Notes under the pieces: generated by a model
Database searches by the model: none
What the model saw: the letters and a program-made list of their open reading frames with translations, nothing else
Told to the model about the DNA's origin: nothing
Program-made: the position numbers and the translations under genes
Origin: Hansfordia pulvinata
Taxonomy: Eukaryota > Ascomycota > Sordariomycetes > Xylariales
Length of the DNA: 64,000 bases
Assembly: GCA_006538405.1 (NCBI GenBank)
Contig: BJKQ01000009.1
Span: 1,312,001 to 1,376,000 of the forward strand
Reading direction: 5' to 3'
Part shown: positions 10,366-20,132 of the stretch, in pieces
How the letters are laid out: each line of letters opens with the position of its first letter
How positions within the stretch are numbered: the stretch's first letter is position 1

Positions 10366-12109
10366 TGTGCTCCAGACACGGTCCGACAATGGCCCAACAG
10401 GGCTGTATTCCAGCGAGATGTTGGTAAGAGCGCAATGTTTTCTAGGGATGGTTCATAGGTGGACGGACGGGTTAGGAGATGGGCTAGCAAGCATGACAAT
10501 GGCGGAGCTCATGTTCGTGGGGGCTTGCGTTGATCCTGGCGGTCTCCCGCCATCCAATCCCATTGTCAGAGTCTCTCGAGCCACCTCGTGATTCCGTATC
10601 CCGCGGCAACTACGTTGGTCTCCAAACCATCCGATATCGCCGGCGTCACTGCCTTTCCGTGATTATGGGTATGTAAATATAATCAGTACCTCAGTACCTT
10701 ACCCAACCCAATGTTCAATGTGCGGAATGGAAGGGACTGCCCGTTTCTAGCTAGAGCTGTATGGATGTCACATGTAATTCATGTATCTGGCACCTGCCCG
10801 TCACACGGGGGTACTATTCCGGGGAAGGGGCAGCCACTGGATACAATGCCTGGGATGGTTTATACTAGTATACCTACATATAAGACATTGGATGACCCGG
10901 CACATGCGGGATCGAATCAACTCGGTAGGCACGAAGTCCTCTCTTGTACGAGTAAGGAGCCGCCCTGCCCAAGTAGGAATATGGGCAGCCAAATCAGCTG
11001 GGGTAGAGTCTCAATACTGCCATTCCGGTTTGCGGCGACGAGGCCCCGGCCGCTGCATTCGCCGTGCACCGCAAAAGCTGGACTCTGAATTTCAAAACAC
11101 TCAAGACGACACAGAGCGGGTTTGATGAGGCAGTAGTGACGGCAAACTCGGAGAGAACTGCGCACCGAAGCCGCGAAACCAGCTCGGACCTGCAAGTGCA
11201 GACTTCCACCACACCTCATGCAGATGTAGCAAACGACATACCTCAGTGCTACACATACGGATACATACATGTACATGTATCCGGTGCATCCACATGTCCT
11301 ATCCATCACTTCCATTGCCACGGATGATGCGCGTCGGGCTACATGTATGACACCGGAAACCAGCTGCAGGTACCTTTGTCACAGCACTGACAGCCCGAGA
11401 GGACCCCCACCAAACAACCACCTGTACCACCACCACCAACACTGAGGTCCTCCCTTCAGCTGGGGTCATCCCCCATCGTCATCGCAATTTACACACCACA
11501 TCGCTTTTCATATGCAGTCGCCTCGCCGCTACCGTCGCGTCACCCTGCACTCGTATATCCCATAGTCATCATTATCTTATCAAGCCTCCGTCCGCCTCGC
11601 TCTCCTGACCAGCGACCCGCCACCACCGCTGCTGCGTGCCTGGCCCAACCCTGCACCGCGTGCTTGTTAGGCGCTGTCGCCGCGGCCGAAGTCGCTCGCC
11701 TGCTGCAGCCCTCGACGAGGCGGTCTGGCACGTCCCAACGACGTGTCAACCGGCCACTGGCAGATAGCCTCACCTTGCACATTGCCATCAGCGCCAGAGG
11801 CCGCCGACGCGAGTTCGACGCTTCACCAATATCATCTCGAGCCCCAGGTGCTGCCAAGGCGAAAACCAAGACCCTGGTGGACTGCGTGTCGGCTCGGGCG
11901 CATTTCATGACCCAACGGTAGCACCGCGCTTGGGTGCTAATAAGACCATCGGTTGCCTGCCCTCTCCGCTCACTCTGAACCCAGAGCGCTCGATTCATAC
12001 CAACATCGCTGTTGCGGCACGCAACACGCCGGGCTTGTCTTCTCCACGATCACTTTTGCCCCTTCGCACCGTGCTACCGCCACTTGCACCGCCGCCATTC
12101 GCCTCCACA
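10366..12109. other. Intergenic region (divergent promoters)
   Basis: 1.7 kb between divergent genes. No gene is supported. The part from about 11400 to 12109 is C/T-rich on the plus strand, as expected for the leader of the TANGO2 gene. Short frames here (for example over 11540-11998) lack protein-like sequence. Confidence 0.5.
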
Positions 12110-13150
12110 ATGTGCATCGTCCTGCTCAACACACAGCATCCTAAGTATGCCCTCATCGTCATCGACAACCGAGACGAGTATGTTTTGAGGCCGACCAGCC
12201 GCCCTTATTGGTGGACTCACCAGCCCTCCGGGCACAGGATCCTCTCTTCCCGTGACCTGCACCGCCGCGAGCGTGGCACCTGGATGGGTATCCGCGACGA
12301 TGGTCGCTTTGCTGTTCTGACCAATTTCCGCGAGTCCGCCGTCGACGACCCCCGCCCCGACCAGCCTGGCGGCGCCGTCCAGAGCCGAGGCACCATGGTC
12401 TCGGCCTGGCTCGGGGCTCCCGATCACGAGAGTCTCGACGATTTCGTGAAGCGCATGCTCGATGGCCAGGCCATCAAAGGCGTCGGCGGCTTCTCTCTCG
12501 TCTGCGGAGACCTGCGCCGCAAAGCCAGTGACGCCACCGACCCGTTTTTGATCCTCTCCAACCGTGCAGACAGCCCTGACGACGTCCCCCGCATCGGTTC
12601 TGAGCGCGGCAAAACCTGGGGTCTCAGCAATACGATATACACGGACGACCCCACCTGGCCTAAAATCAAGATGGGCAAGGCCCACCTCGAAGAGACCATC
12701 CGCCAGTCCATTGCCGACGATTGCGGCGAAGAGGAGCTGGTGGAAAGGCTTTTTGCCGTGCTGGATCACGACACTATGCCCACCAAGCCCAACATGACCC
12801 TGGTCGAGTTTTTGGATGCTCTCCGGAATTCCATCTACGTGCCCATCTACAGCGACGACAAGGCGAAGGAGGACTTGGCGGATGCCATCAGAAAAGGCGA
12901 GGGCAAGCCCGCCTTTGAGCCCATCGAAGACGGTGCAGAGCCTCCAGTCCCGCCAGATTCCTCCCAGAGTTTCATGAGGGGGCCGTACGGGACCCAGAGG
13001 CAAACCGTAATGCTGGTGGATTGGCAAGGAAATATCACATACAAGGAACGTCCGATATTCGATGCGCACGGCAATCGGATGGAAAGGGGAACAGCTGATG
13101 TTGTATGGAGTCATAATCTGCACGAAGGGCGCGGGACCAGCAACATATGA
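12110..13150 (+). CDS. TANGO2/NRDE-family protein
   Basis: Intronless, 346 aa. The N-terminus MCIVLLNT...VIDNRDEY carries the family's invariant Cys2 and the NRDE motif at residues 20-23. It continues with RPTSRPYWW, RRERGTWMGI and FAVLTNFRE, all hallmarks of TANGO2 (Transport and Golgi organisation 2; Ser/Thr-rich T10 in older naming). Further downstream are GLSNTIY and LEETIRQSI. The animal protein influences Golgi organisation, lipid/acyl-CoA metabolism and heme trafficking; its biochemical activity is not settled, and the fungal role is inferred from homology. The ATG at 12110 is used because the family starts with Met-Cys. The longer open frame from 11930 reads through the pyrimidine-rich leader. 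The insert between WQGNITYKER and the C-terminus is typical of fungal members. Confidence 0.9.
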   Translation: MCIVLLNTQHPKYALIVIDNRDEYVLRPTSRPYWWTHQPSGHRILSSRDLHRRERGTWMGIRDDGRFAVLTNFRESAVDDPRPDQPGGAVQSRGTMVSAWLGAPDHESLDDFVKRMLDGQAIKGVGGFSLVCGDLRRKASDATDPFLILSNRADSPDDVPRIGSERGKTWGLSNTIYTDDPTWPKIKMGKAHLEETIRQSIADDCGEEELVERLFAVLDHDTMPTKPNMTLVEFLDALRNSIYVPIYSDDKAKEDLADAIRKGEGKPAFEPIEDGAEPPVPPDSSQSFMRGPYGTQRQTVMLVDWQGNITYKERPIFDAHGNRMERGTADVVWSHNLHEGRGTSNI

Positions 13151-13978
13151 CCCGTGGCCGGGGATTCCTATTTTCACCCGCCTCTCCGAGAGGCCACGAC
13201 TCCGGACTCCTCGGTCGGCTTAGATAGCTGCACCCAATCGGGTCATGTCCCACGGTTTTTGGTACTTGAAGAGAGTTGAACAGAGCGATCTGATGTGCTG
13301 AGGTACGTATGCGTGCGGTAAAGCGGGAGGCATTGGGCTGCCTGGGGTAAGTGGAACTTTCAGGTGTATTTGTAGATGCTGTAGCCGAAGGCTAGCCGTC
13401 TCTGCTGTTTGGCAGCACCTTCTTGAAAGAGTGCCGAGTTGCTGACCTCATGGAAGTCGCTGGTGGGAAAGCGAGGAACATGGAAGAAGCCCTGACCGAG
13501 ACAGCATTCGAGCCTGCCTAGATGGGATTATTCCTGGCAGGTAAACACACTCAATTGGCCATGCGCCGACATTGAATGCTGAGCCCGCGAGCCCGCCCGT
13601 TCCCGGGCCACTGTTCAACCAGCGCATCGGGTTCAAGGCGAACGCCGGCAGCCACCACAGCAACGCGGAAACTTGGCCACAACATGTTCGACACGGAGAG
13701 ATAAGCCTGTCAACCGCCGCGTCGCAGGTACTGCTCGCTTCACAACCGTTTGTCAGCGCATCATTGCATACACCCACTCTCAGACAGATCTGCCCGTGCG
13801 AGAGGTCTCTACTCAATTCGAGATCGTGTGCTGTTGATCGTCGCTTCAGCAAAGGCCCGCAGTCTTTTCTCTCTCACCAATGCACGTCGAGTCGAATAGC
13901 GTTGCCTTCGTTGCCGAGGCAATGCCACTGACGCAGCCCCATCACAGGCACCAGGCTTCTTGCTCTGAGCGGCCGACG
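13151..13978. other. Intergenic region
   Basis: Contains the 3' end of the TANGO2 gene and the likely promoter of the next gene. No gene supported. An open frame with an ATG at 13880 may be the extreme 5' part of the following gene. Confidence 0.4.
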
Positions 13979-14333
13979 ATGTCACCAGCTTCCATTGGAC
14001 GGCCTGGCAACGAAGTCCCCTCTTCGGTAAACGCCGGCAAGCATGAGAGTGCAAGTCGGCTTCGGAAGTCTCTACGGTCCATCGCGGGTTTGGAACTGCC
14101 TATGAAGAGTCAAGAGACACTGACATCATCGAAGCCTTTTCCATGCTGGACAGCCAAAGATCACACCTCGACACCACACTCGTTGATTCAGTCGGAAAGA
14201 TCGGCGACTTTGCAAGCTTGGTCGTCGAGATTGCAGCCTGCCGGCAAATTGCCGGCCCAACCTCGCGTTCCTCAGCGTCTCACGAAGGAAAGTTCAAAGC
14301 TGCAGGAACGCAGACAGGACGCAGACGCTGCAT
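13979..14333 (+). CDS. Possible 5' exon of the 14500-16086 gene
   Basis: A frame different from the downstream ORF encodes MSPASIGRPGNEVP... with SRLRKSLRSIAGLE and many Ser/Pro/Lys/Gln residues, similar in style to the downstream protein. An upstream ATG at 13880 is also in frame. GTAATA at 14334 with CAG ending at 14476 would give a phase-1, 143-nt intron joining this frame to DIAADKMPSS of the next feature. Another candidate acceptor (AAG ending 14386) gives 53 nt. The junction is not certain. If it is wrong, translation probably starts at 14500 and this stretch is leader. Confidence 0.35.
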
Positions 14334-14499
14334 GTAATACACCCGAAGGCTCTCTGCAGGATTGTCGAGCGGGCTTCCACCTAAAGGCCCCGCGACTCTC
14401 TCTTTTTCTTCTCTTACCGTGTCCAACCCTGGCCGACTACGTAACCCCCCTCAAGGGGAAGAGGAGAAATCGTCAGCCCGTGACATCGCGGCGGACAAG

Positions 14500-16086
14500 A
14501 TGCCTTCATCGCCTGCCCCTCACCATCAGCTCTCGCCCCGGAACGGGTTGTCATCTTCCAAAGCAACGGCAGTGACCACGTACACCAACGCACACGCATT
14601 GCCACCAACACAAGTCGAGAACATGGAGCACAAAAAAGCCGCTGTGGGCAAAATCGACAAATCGCCCTTGAAACGTCCCCCTCAATCCAAAGACATCAAG
14701 ATGGCCACCAGTAAGGCCGAAAAGTTCCCCGACAAGATCCCTAAATCACGAACAATAAGCGTCATCTCAAGTCTCCGGGCATCTCTTTCACGGGCCTCAC
14801 TGTCCCGCAAGACGTCACGCAACACTGGCAGCGGCCGACAAGCTTCCGAATCAACCATTGCCACACAGAGCTCCACCAGATGCTCATCTACCATCAGGAA
14901 TAGCCTCACAACTGTCACTGTCCAGTCTTTTACCCGAGACAGCCAACGAGGTGTTTCCTCTAGCTCCTCCATGGTAACTGTACCCGAGTCGACTAAGCGG
15001 CACTCGCCTTCCCCGCCCGACGACCCCCAGCTAGTCACAGCGGCCCAACCCTCACAGTACTGGGCTGGGCGATTCATGGCCTTGCAAGACCGTTTTCGTG
15101 GCGAGGTGCTGCTATCTGAGAACCTAGAGGCACTGGTCGAATCACACGCTAAGCCATCTGTAGTTTCCGAGACGAAGAGTACCGCGACCAAGGCGGTGGA
15201 AACCAGCTGCAAGTCTTCGATCCCCAAGACCATCAAGCCAAAGCAGATTCCCCGAGCGACAAAGGGCCTCGTGGGTTCTATCACAACAGGCAGTCTTCCA
15301 AAGCCTGCCGCCATCGACCAGAAAGCGACAAGTCACGTTCGCATTGCCCCAGTGTCATCCCAGAGGCATCAACCATCTATTCCCACTACTGCCAGTACAT
15401 CGCGACTCCCAACTGCGAAGAGGGCGAAAACACCACATCCCCAGCCCTCGACCTCGAACTCGCCACACCCAACTGAAACTGTCGCTGGGCACTTATCAAA
15501 GCCCGAACCACCCACACTCCGACGCCCGACGTCCACAGAGGAAGAGGAACAGCCACCAGTCCCGCCTGCGAAGGACGGCGCCAGCGTCCAAGGGGACCTG
15601 GGTCAGGACAAAGAGTCAGAGGCCGAGAATACGACAGAAAAAGAGGAACAATACGATGGTAACAAGGAATCGGGAGATGAAGACAGCCACAATAGCGTAA
15701 ACGAAGCACGCAAAAGCCGAAGTCAGGCTGAAACGCTAGCCGCGCTATGGGACGATGAGCTGCGCGCGCGACGTGTCTTCAGCCACCTTGAGGCTCGCTG
15801 CGTCAACAGGGAAGCTCGGCGCAGCCTGCGCGCGTGGCAGGCTACCTGGGCGCGCCAGAACGGCTTTCGCAACCTTGTGCCCCCCGGATACCAGCTCATT
15901 GGCCCAGGAAGGGGAATCCTCGGATCTTCGTCGGCGGCCGCGGCTGTGGGTGGCTGTGCTTGGGGAGTTGGCGGTATGGGCTATGTTGGGACTGGGAACA
16001 GCCGCGGAGTCGGTAGAGATGGAGGGGCAAGTGGAAGGGGCTGGGTTGGTCGCCTGTTCAGCGGCGGCTCTGGAGTGAGGGGATAG
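14500..16086 (+). CDS. Low-complexity fungal protein with QYWAGRF motif
   Basis: 528 aa from the ATG at 14500. The first two thirds are Ser/Thr/Lys/Pro-rich and probably disordered (SLRASLSRASLSRK, SSSSMVTVPEST). The most conserved-looking block is QYWAGRFMALQDRFRGEVL at about residues 186-204, a motif I associate with unnamed ascomycete proteins. A Glu-rich acidic segment (TEEEEQPPVPP ... TEKEEQYDGNKE) precedes a helical block of about 55 residues (LAALWDDELRARRVFSHLEARCVNREARRSLRAW). The C-terminus is Gly-rich (GGCAWGVGGMGYVGTG). Nothing identifies an activity, and no signal or transmembrane segment is visible. The composition suggests a regulatory or scaffold protein. The true N-terminus may lie in an upstream exon (13979-14333). 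Antisense and +1 frames over this region are shadows. Confidence 0.7.
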   Translation: MPSSPAPHHQLSPRNGLSSSKATAVTTYTNAHALPPTQVENMEHKKAAVGKIDKSPLKRPPQSKDIKMATSKAEKFPDKIPKSRTISVISSLRASLSRASLSRKTSRNTGSGRQASESTIATQSSTRCSSTIRNSLTTVTVQSFTRDSQRGVSSSSSMVTVPESTKRHSPSPPDDPQLVTAAQPSQYWAGRFMALQDRFRGEVLLSENLEALVESHAKPSVVSETKSTATKAVETSCKSSIPKTIKPKQIPRATKGLVGSITTGSLPKPAAIDQKATSHVRIAPVSSQRHQPSIPTTASTSRLPTAKRAKTPHPQPSTSNSPHPTETVAGHLSKPEPPTLRRPTSTEEEEQPPVPPAKDGASVQGDLGQDKESEAENTTEKEEQYDGNKESGDEDSHNSVNEARKSRSQAETLAALWDDELRARRVFSHLEARCVNREARRSLRAWQATWARQNGFRNLVPPGYQLIGPGRGILGSSSAAAAVGGCAWGVGGMGYVGTGNSRGVGRDGGASGRGWVGRLFSGGSGVRG

Positions 16087-17041
16087 TATGGAGCCTCCTG
16101 GCGAATGGGGTTGAGGACGTACGTCATGACAAGTCTGGACTATGGACAGACAGTGACCTCTCAGGCGTGAGGTGTGCGAGATCTCACCCAAGATCTTCAT
16201 GGTCAGAGGGCGGCAAGCTGGCTTTCAGCGACCGTGAGCATGGCCAGTCGCCCTGGGTGGGGTCCGGGCATATCAGTCTCGACTCTGCCAGAGACTGTGC
16301 AAAGCTGATATTACTCTGGCAACATCTCTTAAAGTGCTTCTACAGAAAGCGGTCAGACTTGGGAGGGACTTTCTGAGCGCACGGTTTCCTCTGATATGGC
16401 TTTAATAGTCTTCACAGCAATACGCTCTGGATTTCTGGTCTTGATTTGCTACCTACGAATCACTGATTACATCTTATGCTTAACGCGCCAGCCCATCTTC
16501 ATCTCAGGACAATCAGTCTGTCAAATACGCAGGATAGAGATGCTTAAGACACGTAAATCTGCTTATCATGCTATTAAATATTGAACTGTGAACTGCCTTA
16601 TTTTTCACGTTTATATGTAATGTCTCGATGCAAGCCGATGCAGCTGACGAAACGGCGAATGTGTTAAGGAACCAGTTTCGCGAGTGGTCTCGGCACAGGC
16701 ATTTAAAATCATTTATTTGAGCGAACTCGCAATGGCAGCAAATGCCTTCGTGCATAACTCTATCCATTCTACAAGGAATGTCCCAATGTGAGTATCCTTG
16801 AATTCATTGCTCCTGGGCTCTCATGAATAAACAGCCCCGCCTTCACGCCATGGTATAAACGCCGACCCAATGCAATGATTTTTCCGTTGGTAAACCCGAG
16901 CTCTGGAAAGTATACAATGCTCTATGCGCGCAGGACACGCAGTTTCCTACCACACCATGTCTCTTAAGTTATAAGAGCCACGCCCCTTCACTCATCCACG
17001 CATCGTGCGTTGACTGTCGCTTCCGGGTGACAGACAGCCCG
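16087..17041. other. Intergenic region (convergent gene ends)
   Basis: 950 bases between convergent genes, relatively AT-rich from 16380 to 16980. Only short frames occur. No RNA gene or element recognised. Confidence 0.5.
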
Positions 17042-18590
17042 CTACGACTGGTGTTCGCTGGCCTTCTTGCGGACCTTCATGAAGTCACGAATTTGCTCGA
17101 CCTTGTTGGCAAAGAACATGCCCTTGCGATCGTTGCGCCAGGCCACGACGCCAATGTCGTCGGCATAGTTGCACAGGTCCAGATACTCCTGGTAACTGTC
17201 GAACTCTTTGAACAAGTAGCCTTGGGTGGTGCCCATGCGCTCTGTGTCGAGCTGCCAGAGGCGAACCTGGTCGATGACAACAGGGGGGAGGAGAGGCTTC
17301 TTGGCTGAAGCGGACACCCTGTGCATCTGCTCGTGGGCATGTGTAGCCAGGTAGGAGATGATCTGATCTGAGGTGATGCCCATGTCGACGGCGCGCTTGA
17401 TCGAATTGCGCGTCAAGTGGCCCGAGACCAGGCCCTTGAAACGGAACTTGAGATCGGCGAAGAGCGCCAGAACGGCAATCTGCAGAGGCGAGTGGACGTA
17501 GGCGTACATGCGGAAGTTGGTCTCGAGGATAATGCTGTTCTTATCGTGGGCGTCGCCCAGGCCGCCGGGCTGTGATTCGGAGTTGGTGGCGGCAGTAAAG
17601 CCGGCGCTGACGGAGCGTAAGGCCGTCTCGTTGCTGGTCAGAGTCGTGGCTAGGCGAGTGGGGAAGAACTGTGAAGGGTTGTTCGGAGGGATGTAGATGA
17701 GACCGAAGTCCACGAGGTTGGGCAGCATATTCCGACGGGACTCGGACAGGTGCTGGGTGCTGTAGGGGCGGCCGAGCTCGAGCGAGGCGAGGAGGAAAAA
17801 GAAGGTAAGCATGTCGACACTGTCCATGGCGCCAGGGTCCTTGGACTGTTGGTTTTGGTGGTCGATGACGCCGAGCCATAGAAGCAGGATAGTCCAAACC
17901 TGGGCGTTTGGTTCTTGCAGCAGAAAGGTGAAGCCGGCCTGGGTGATCTGGACGTTGGGACCAAGGGAACGGCGCTCGACGAGGCGGCCGCCGATGAGCA
18001 ACTCCTTGACGGACTGCTTAGGGCCGTTGGAGCGATCGCCGCCGTACGAGCCAACTGAGTTGACAACGTAGTGCAGGATGTCGTCCCACTTCTTGCGAGC
18101 GTATCGGTCGAGGAAGGGCAGGTCGATGTCGGGGGCGGTGCTTGCTTAGAGGGCACGCCGAAGGACTTGTGGTCGCCGCCGCCCTCGAGAGCATAACGCA
18201 AGCTGGTCTTGAAGTTTGCGGTGAGGGTCATGAGCTGCGGCGTATCCTTTGTGGGCAGGGAAACCTGTATGATGTGGAGAGATTTGAGGATGGCGATGGC
18301 CTGGTCCTTTTCGCGCTTGGCCGTGGGGCGCACCCAGATGTCGAGGTCGGTCAGGGCGAAGGGGTGGGGCATGTAGAGAATGGCCATGACGATAGTTTTG
18401 GCTGCGGGTTTCACAGTCAGCAGCTGGTCGAGGAGGAGGCCCGAGCCGGGAGAGGCGGTTTACCGAGGTGAGGCAGCATGCGGCGGAAAATGGCAAAGGC
18501 AGTCGAGGGCTGCTGATACAGTCGCCTAAACGTAGTGCCCTGGAGCTGCTCCAGGTACTGGGAGAGCGAATTGGAGGGTTCGGCAGCCAT
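17042..18590 (-). CDS. tfb2: TFIIH subunit Tfb2/p52 (frameshifted as sequenced)
   Basis: Complement of join(17042..18401, 18464..18590), about 495 codons if one base is restored. Tfb2 (GTF2H4/p52) is a core TFIIH subunit that anchors and stimulates the XPB helicase in transcription initiation and nucleotide excision repair. Exon 1 (MAAEPSNSLSQYLEQLQG...FRRMLPHL) joins LAKTIVMAILYMP through a GTAAAC...CTGAC...CGCAG intron of 62 nt. LRYALEGGG..SFGVP, QITQAGFTFLLQE, RLWQLDTERM and the C-terminal YADDIGVVAWRNDRK match the family throughout. Between SFGVPS and DIDLPFLDRYARKKWDDILH the frame shifts, equivalent to one missing base within 18131-18145, next to a run of five G (18131-18135). An intron cannot explain it without deleting conserved residues. 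A homopolymer sequencing error is most likely because the gene is essential. Confidence 0.9.
18131..18145 (-). other. Site of apparent frameshift in tfb2
   Basis: Upstream codons read in one minus-strand frame through the conserved SFGVP block; downstream codons continue in another from DIDLPF. Read through, the upstream frame gives non-family sequence ending in a stop near 17650. The downstream frame is closed on its upstream side by TAA at 18148-18146. A single extra C in the CCCCC run would restore the frame. Confidence 0.8.
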
Positions 18591-19445
18591 GGCGAGGGCG
18601 AGCGCCGGGGCGCGGGGCGAGTAGCAGTGGAGGAGAGGCGGCGACGATGGTGACAGTCAGCCCCGGACGAGTCGAGGTGGAGGCTATCTCATGATGGACG
18701 GGCGAACGCGTGGGTAATGCAGCGGGCGGACGATTGCGTGACGAGACGGTGGCGCAGGGGTGCTCGTATCGACTGCGATGCAGCCAGCCCGGATCCAAGA
18801 TGATGCTCGAGTCGTTCCGCGGGTATGGCTGATGCGGCGCCGTCGTGGGCGACAGATGTGTGAGCGGGATGGAAGCTGCAAAGTGAGCGCCAAAGCTGGT
18901 GACGCATCTGAGGATCTGATCATCGCGTAAGCCTTCCCCAGCACAGTGAAATTGTGTACCTAAGCACCTAAGGTACCTCGGGCTAGCCACCCGTGGACGT
19001 CTCTCACGCCCTCGTACGTGCCTCCCACCTAACGTACGTCTCGAGGTACAGCTTGATGTCTCGTGCCCGCAATGTGCCCACCACCTACCTGAGTGGGTTA
19101 GGTCGGGTGTCTCGACACATCTGTACTTGTACGAATTTGTGTTGTGTGTACGAGTACTCGTACGAGTTCCTAGGGGCGAGCCAGCTTCGGCAGGAGGCTA
19201 CCGCGCCGGATGAATGCATCCGGGTCCAGCAACCACAGAGCCCCAGCGTGCATGCAGCCCAATGGAGTCGCTAAAACGAGTGCCGGGCCAGGCACCCAGG
19301 CACTGGCACGCCCGGCTAGGCCGGTCCAGGGCTGAGGGTTAGCGCCGTTGGCCACCCTGGGCTCCGTTTGGGCAGGCGTTCGTATTCGCAGCCCTGCACG
19401 CCCTGCGCCTCCGGGCTGTCAGAAGGCACCTGGGGGCTAGCTGGA

Positions 19446-19464
19446 GGCGCTACTCTCTAGCGCC
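19446..19464. repeat. Short perfect inverted repeat
   Basis: GGCGCTA, spacer CTCTC, TAGCGCC: 7-bp arms able to form a hairpin. No adjacent gene end makes it an obvious functional site. Confidence 0.6.
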
Positions 19465-19654
19465 CCCTTTGCCCTGGAGGGCCAATTCGGGCCCCGGATA
19501 GGCGCCGTGGCGCCCTTAGGAGCCGTGGGGAGCTTGCCCACTCACACCTCAGTGCTCAAGTCCTTAGTAACATACACCTCCGTCTCGTAGCCAGCCCCTT
19601 TACCGTCAATAACCACCTCCTATCTATTCTTCGACCCTTTTCGGAGACTACCCC

Positions 19655-19684
19655 CAGGGTGTGAAACCCCAGGGGTGTGAAACC
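19655..19684. repeat. Direct repeat CAGG(G)GTGTGAAACC
   Basis: Two copies, 19655-19668 and 19670-19684, differ only by one G. They sit at the boundary between GC-rich and AT-rich sequence and could be an edge of a decayed mobile element. Confidence 0.6.
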
Positions 19685-20132
19685 GCGCCGCTAACTTGGT
19701 TGGCATGAGGCGTGACCTTATAGCACGTTATGATGGCTACATAGTGATCGACTCTATAGTGACGTTCTGTCTTAACTCCAAGCGTGAGCCTGGCACATCT
19801 GTATCGCGAAATGACTCAAGGTTGGATAATGACTTAAGTAAGAGCTGAAGGCAGCACGCAGTTTTCGAAACGGACAACACCCGTCAATGGATAGGTTAGT
19901 ACTTAGGTAAGGAGGTAGAATTCAGTATCACACCCCGAACGTGTAGCGAATCGTGTATTATGTGAAACAAGATGGACTTTTATCCAAGTGCATAGCTAGA
20001 AACAGGCAAACAGTTGATCAAACAAGAAACGTACTCCCCCCAAAGAACAAGTCACAACCCTAGCTGTACCTACTAGGCGGTAGCCTCTCAGAATCGGCCA
20101 GGCAACAACAACAAACAAAGAGGCCAGAGGCT

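Larger units (their letters stand above)
18591..20132. other. Intergenic region, possible decayed element
   Basis: 1.5 kb without a supported gene. It contains the palindromic word run TACGAGTACTCGTACGAG near 19149, a 7-bp inverted repeat (GGCGCTA-CTCTC-TAGCGCC, 19446-19464), and two near-adjacent copies of CAGG(G)GTGTGAAACC at 19655-19684. From about 19690 to 20060 the sequence becomes markedly more AT-rich than its surroundings. This resembles an old repeat, but no transposase or LTR structure can be shown. Confidence 0.4.

Noticed and set aside
10900..10960. tRNA-like words (GGGATCGAATC, GGTAGGC)
   Set aside because: The order of box-like words is wrong and no cloverleaf can be drawn.
12074..13177. 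367-aa minus-strand frame opposite the TANGO2 gene
   Set aside because: Antisense shadow; the plus strand carries an unmistakable NRDE-family protein.
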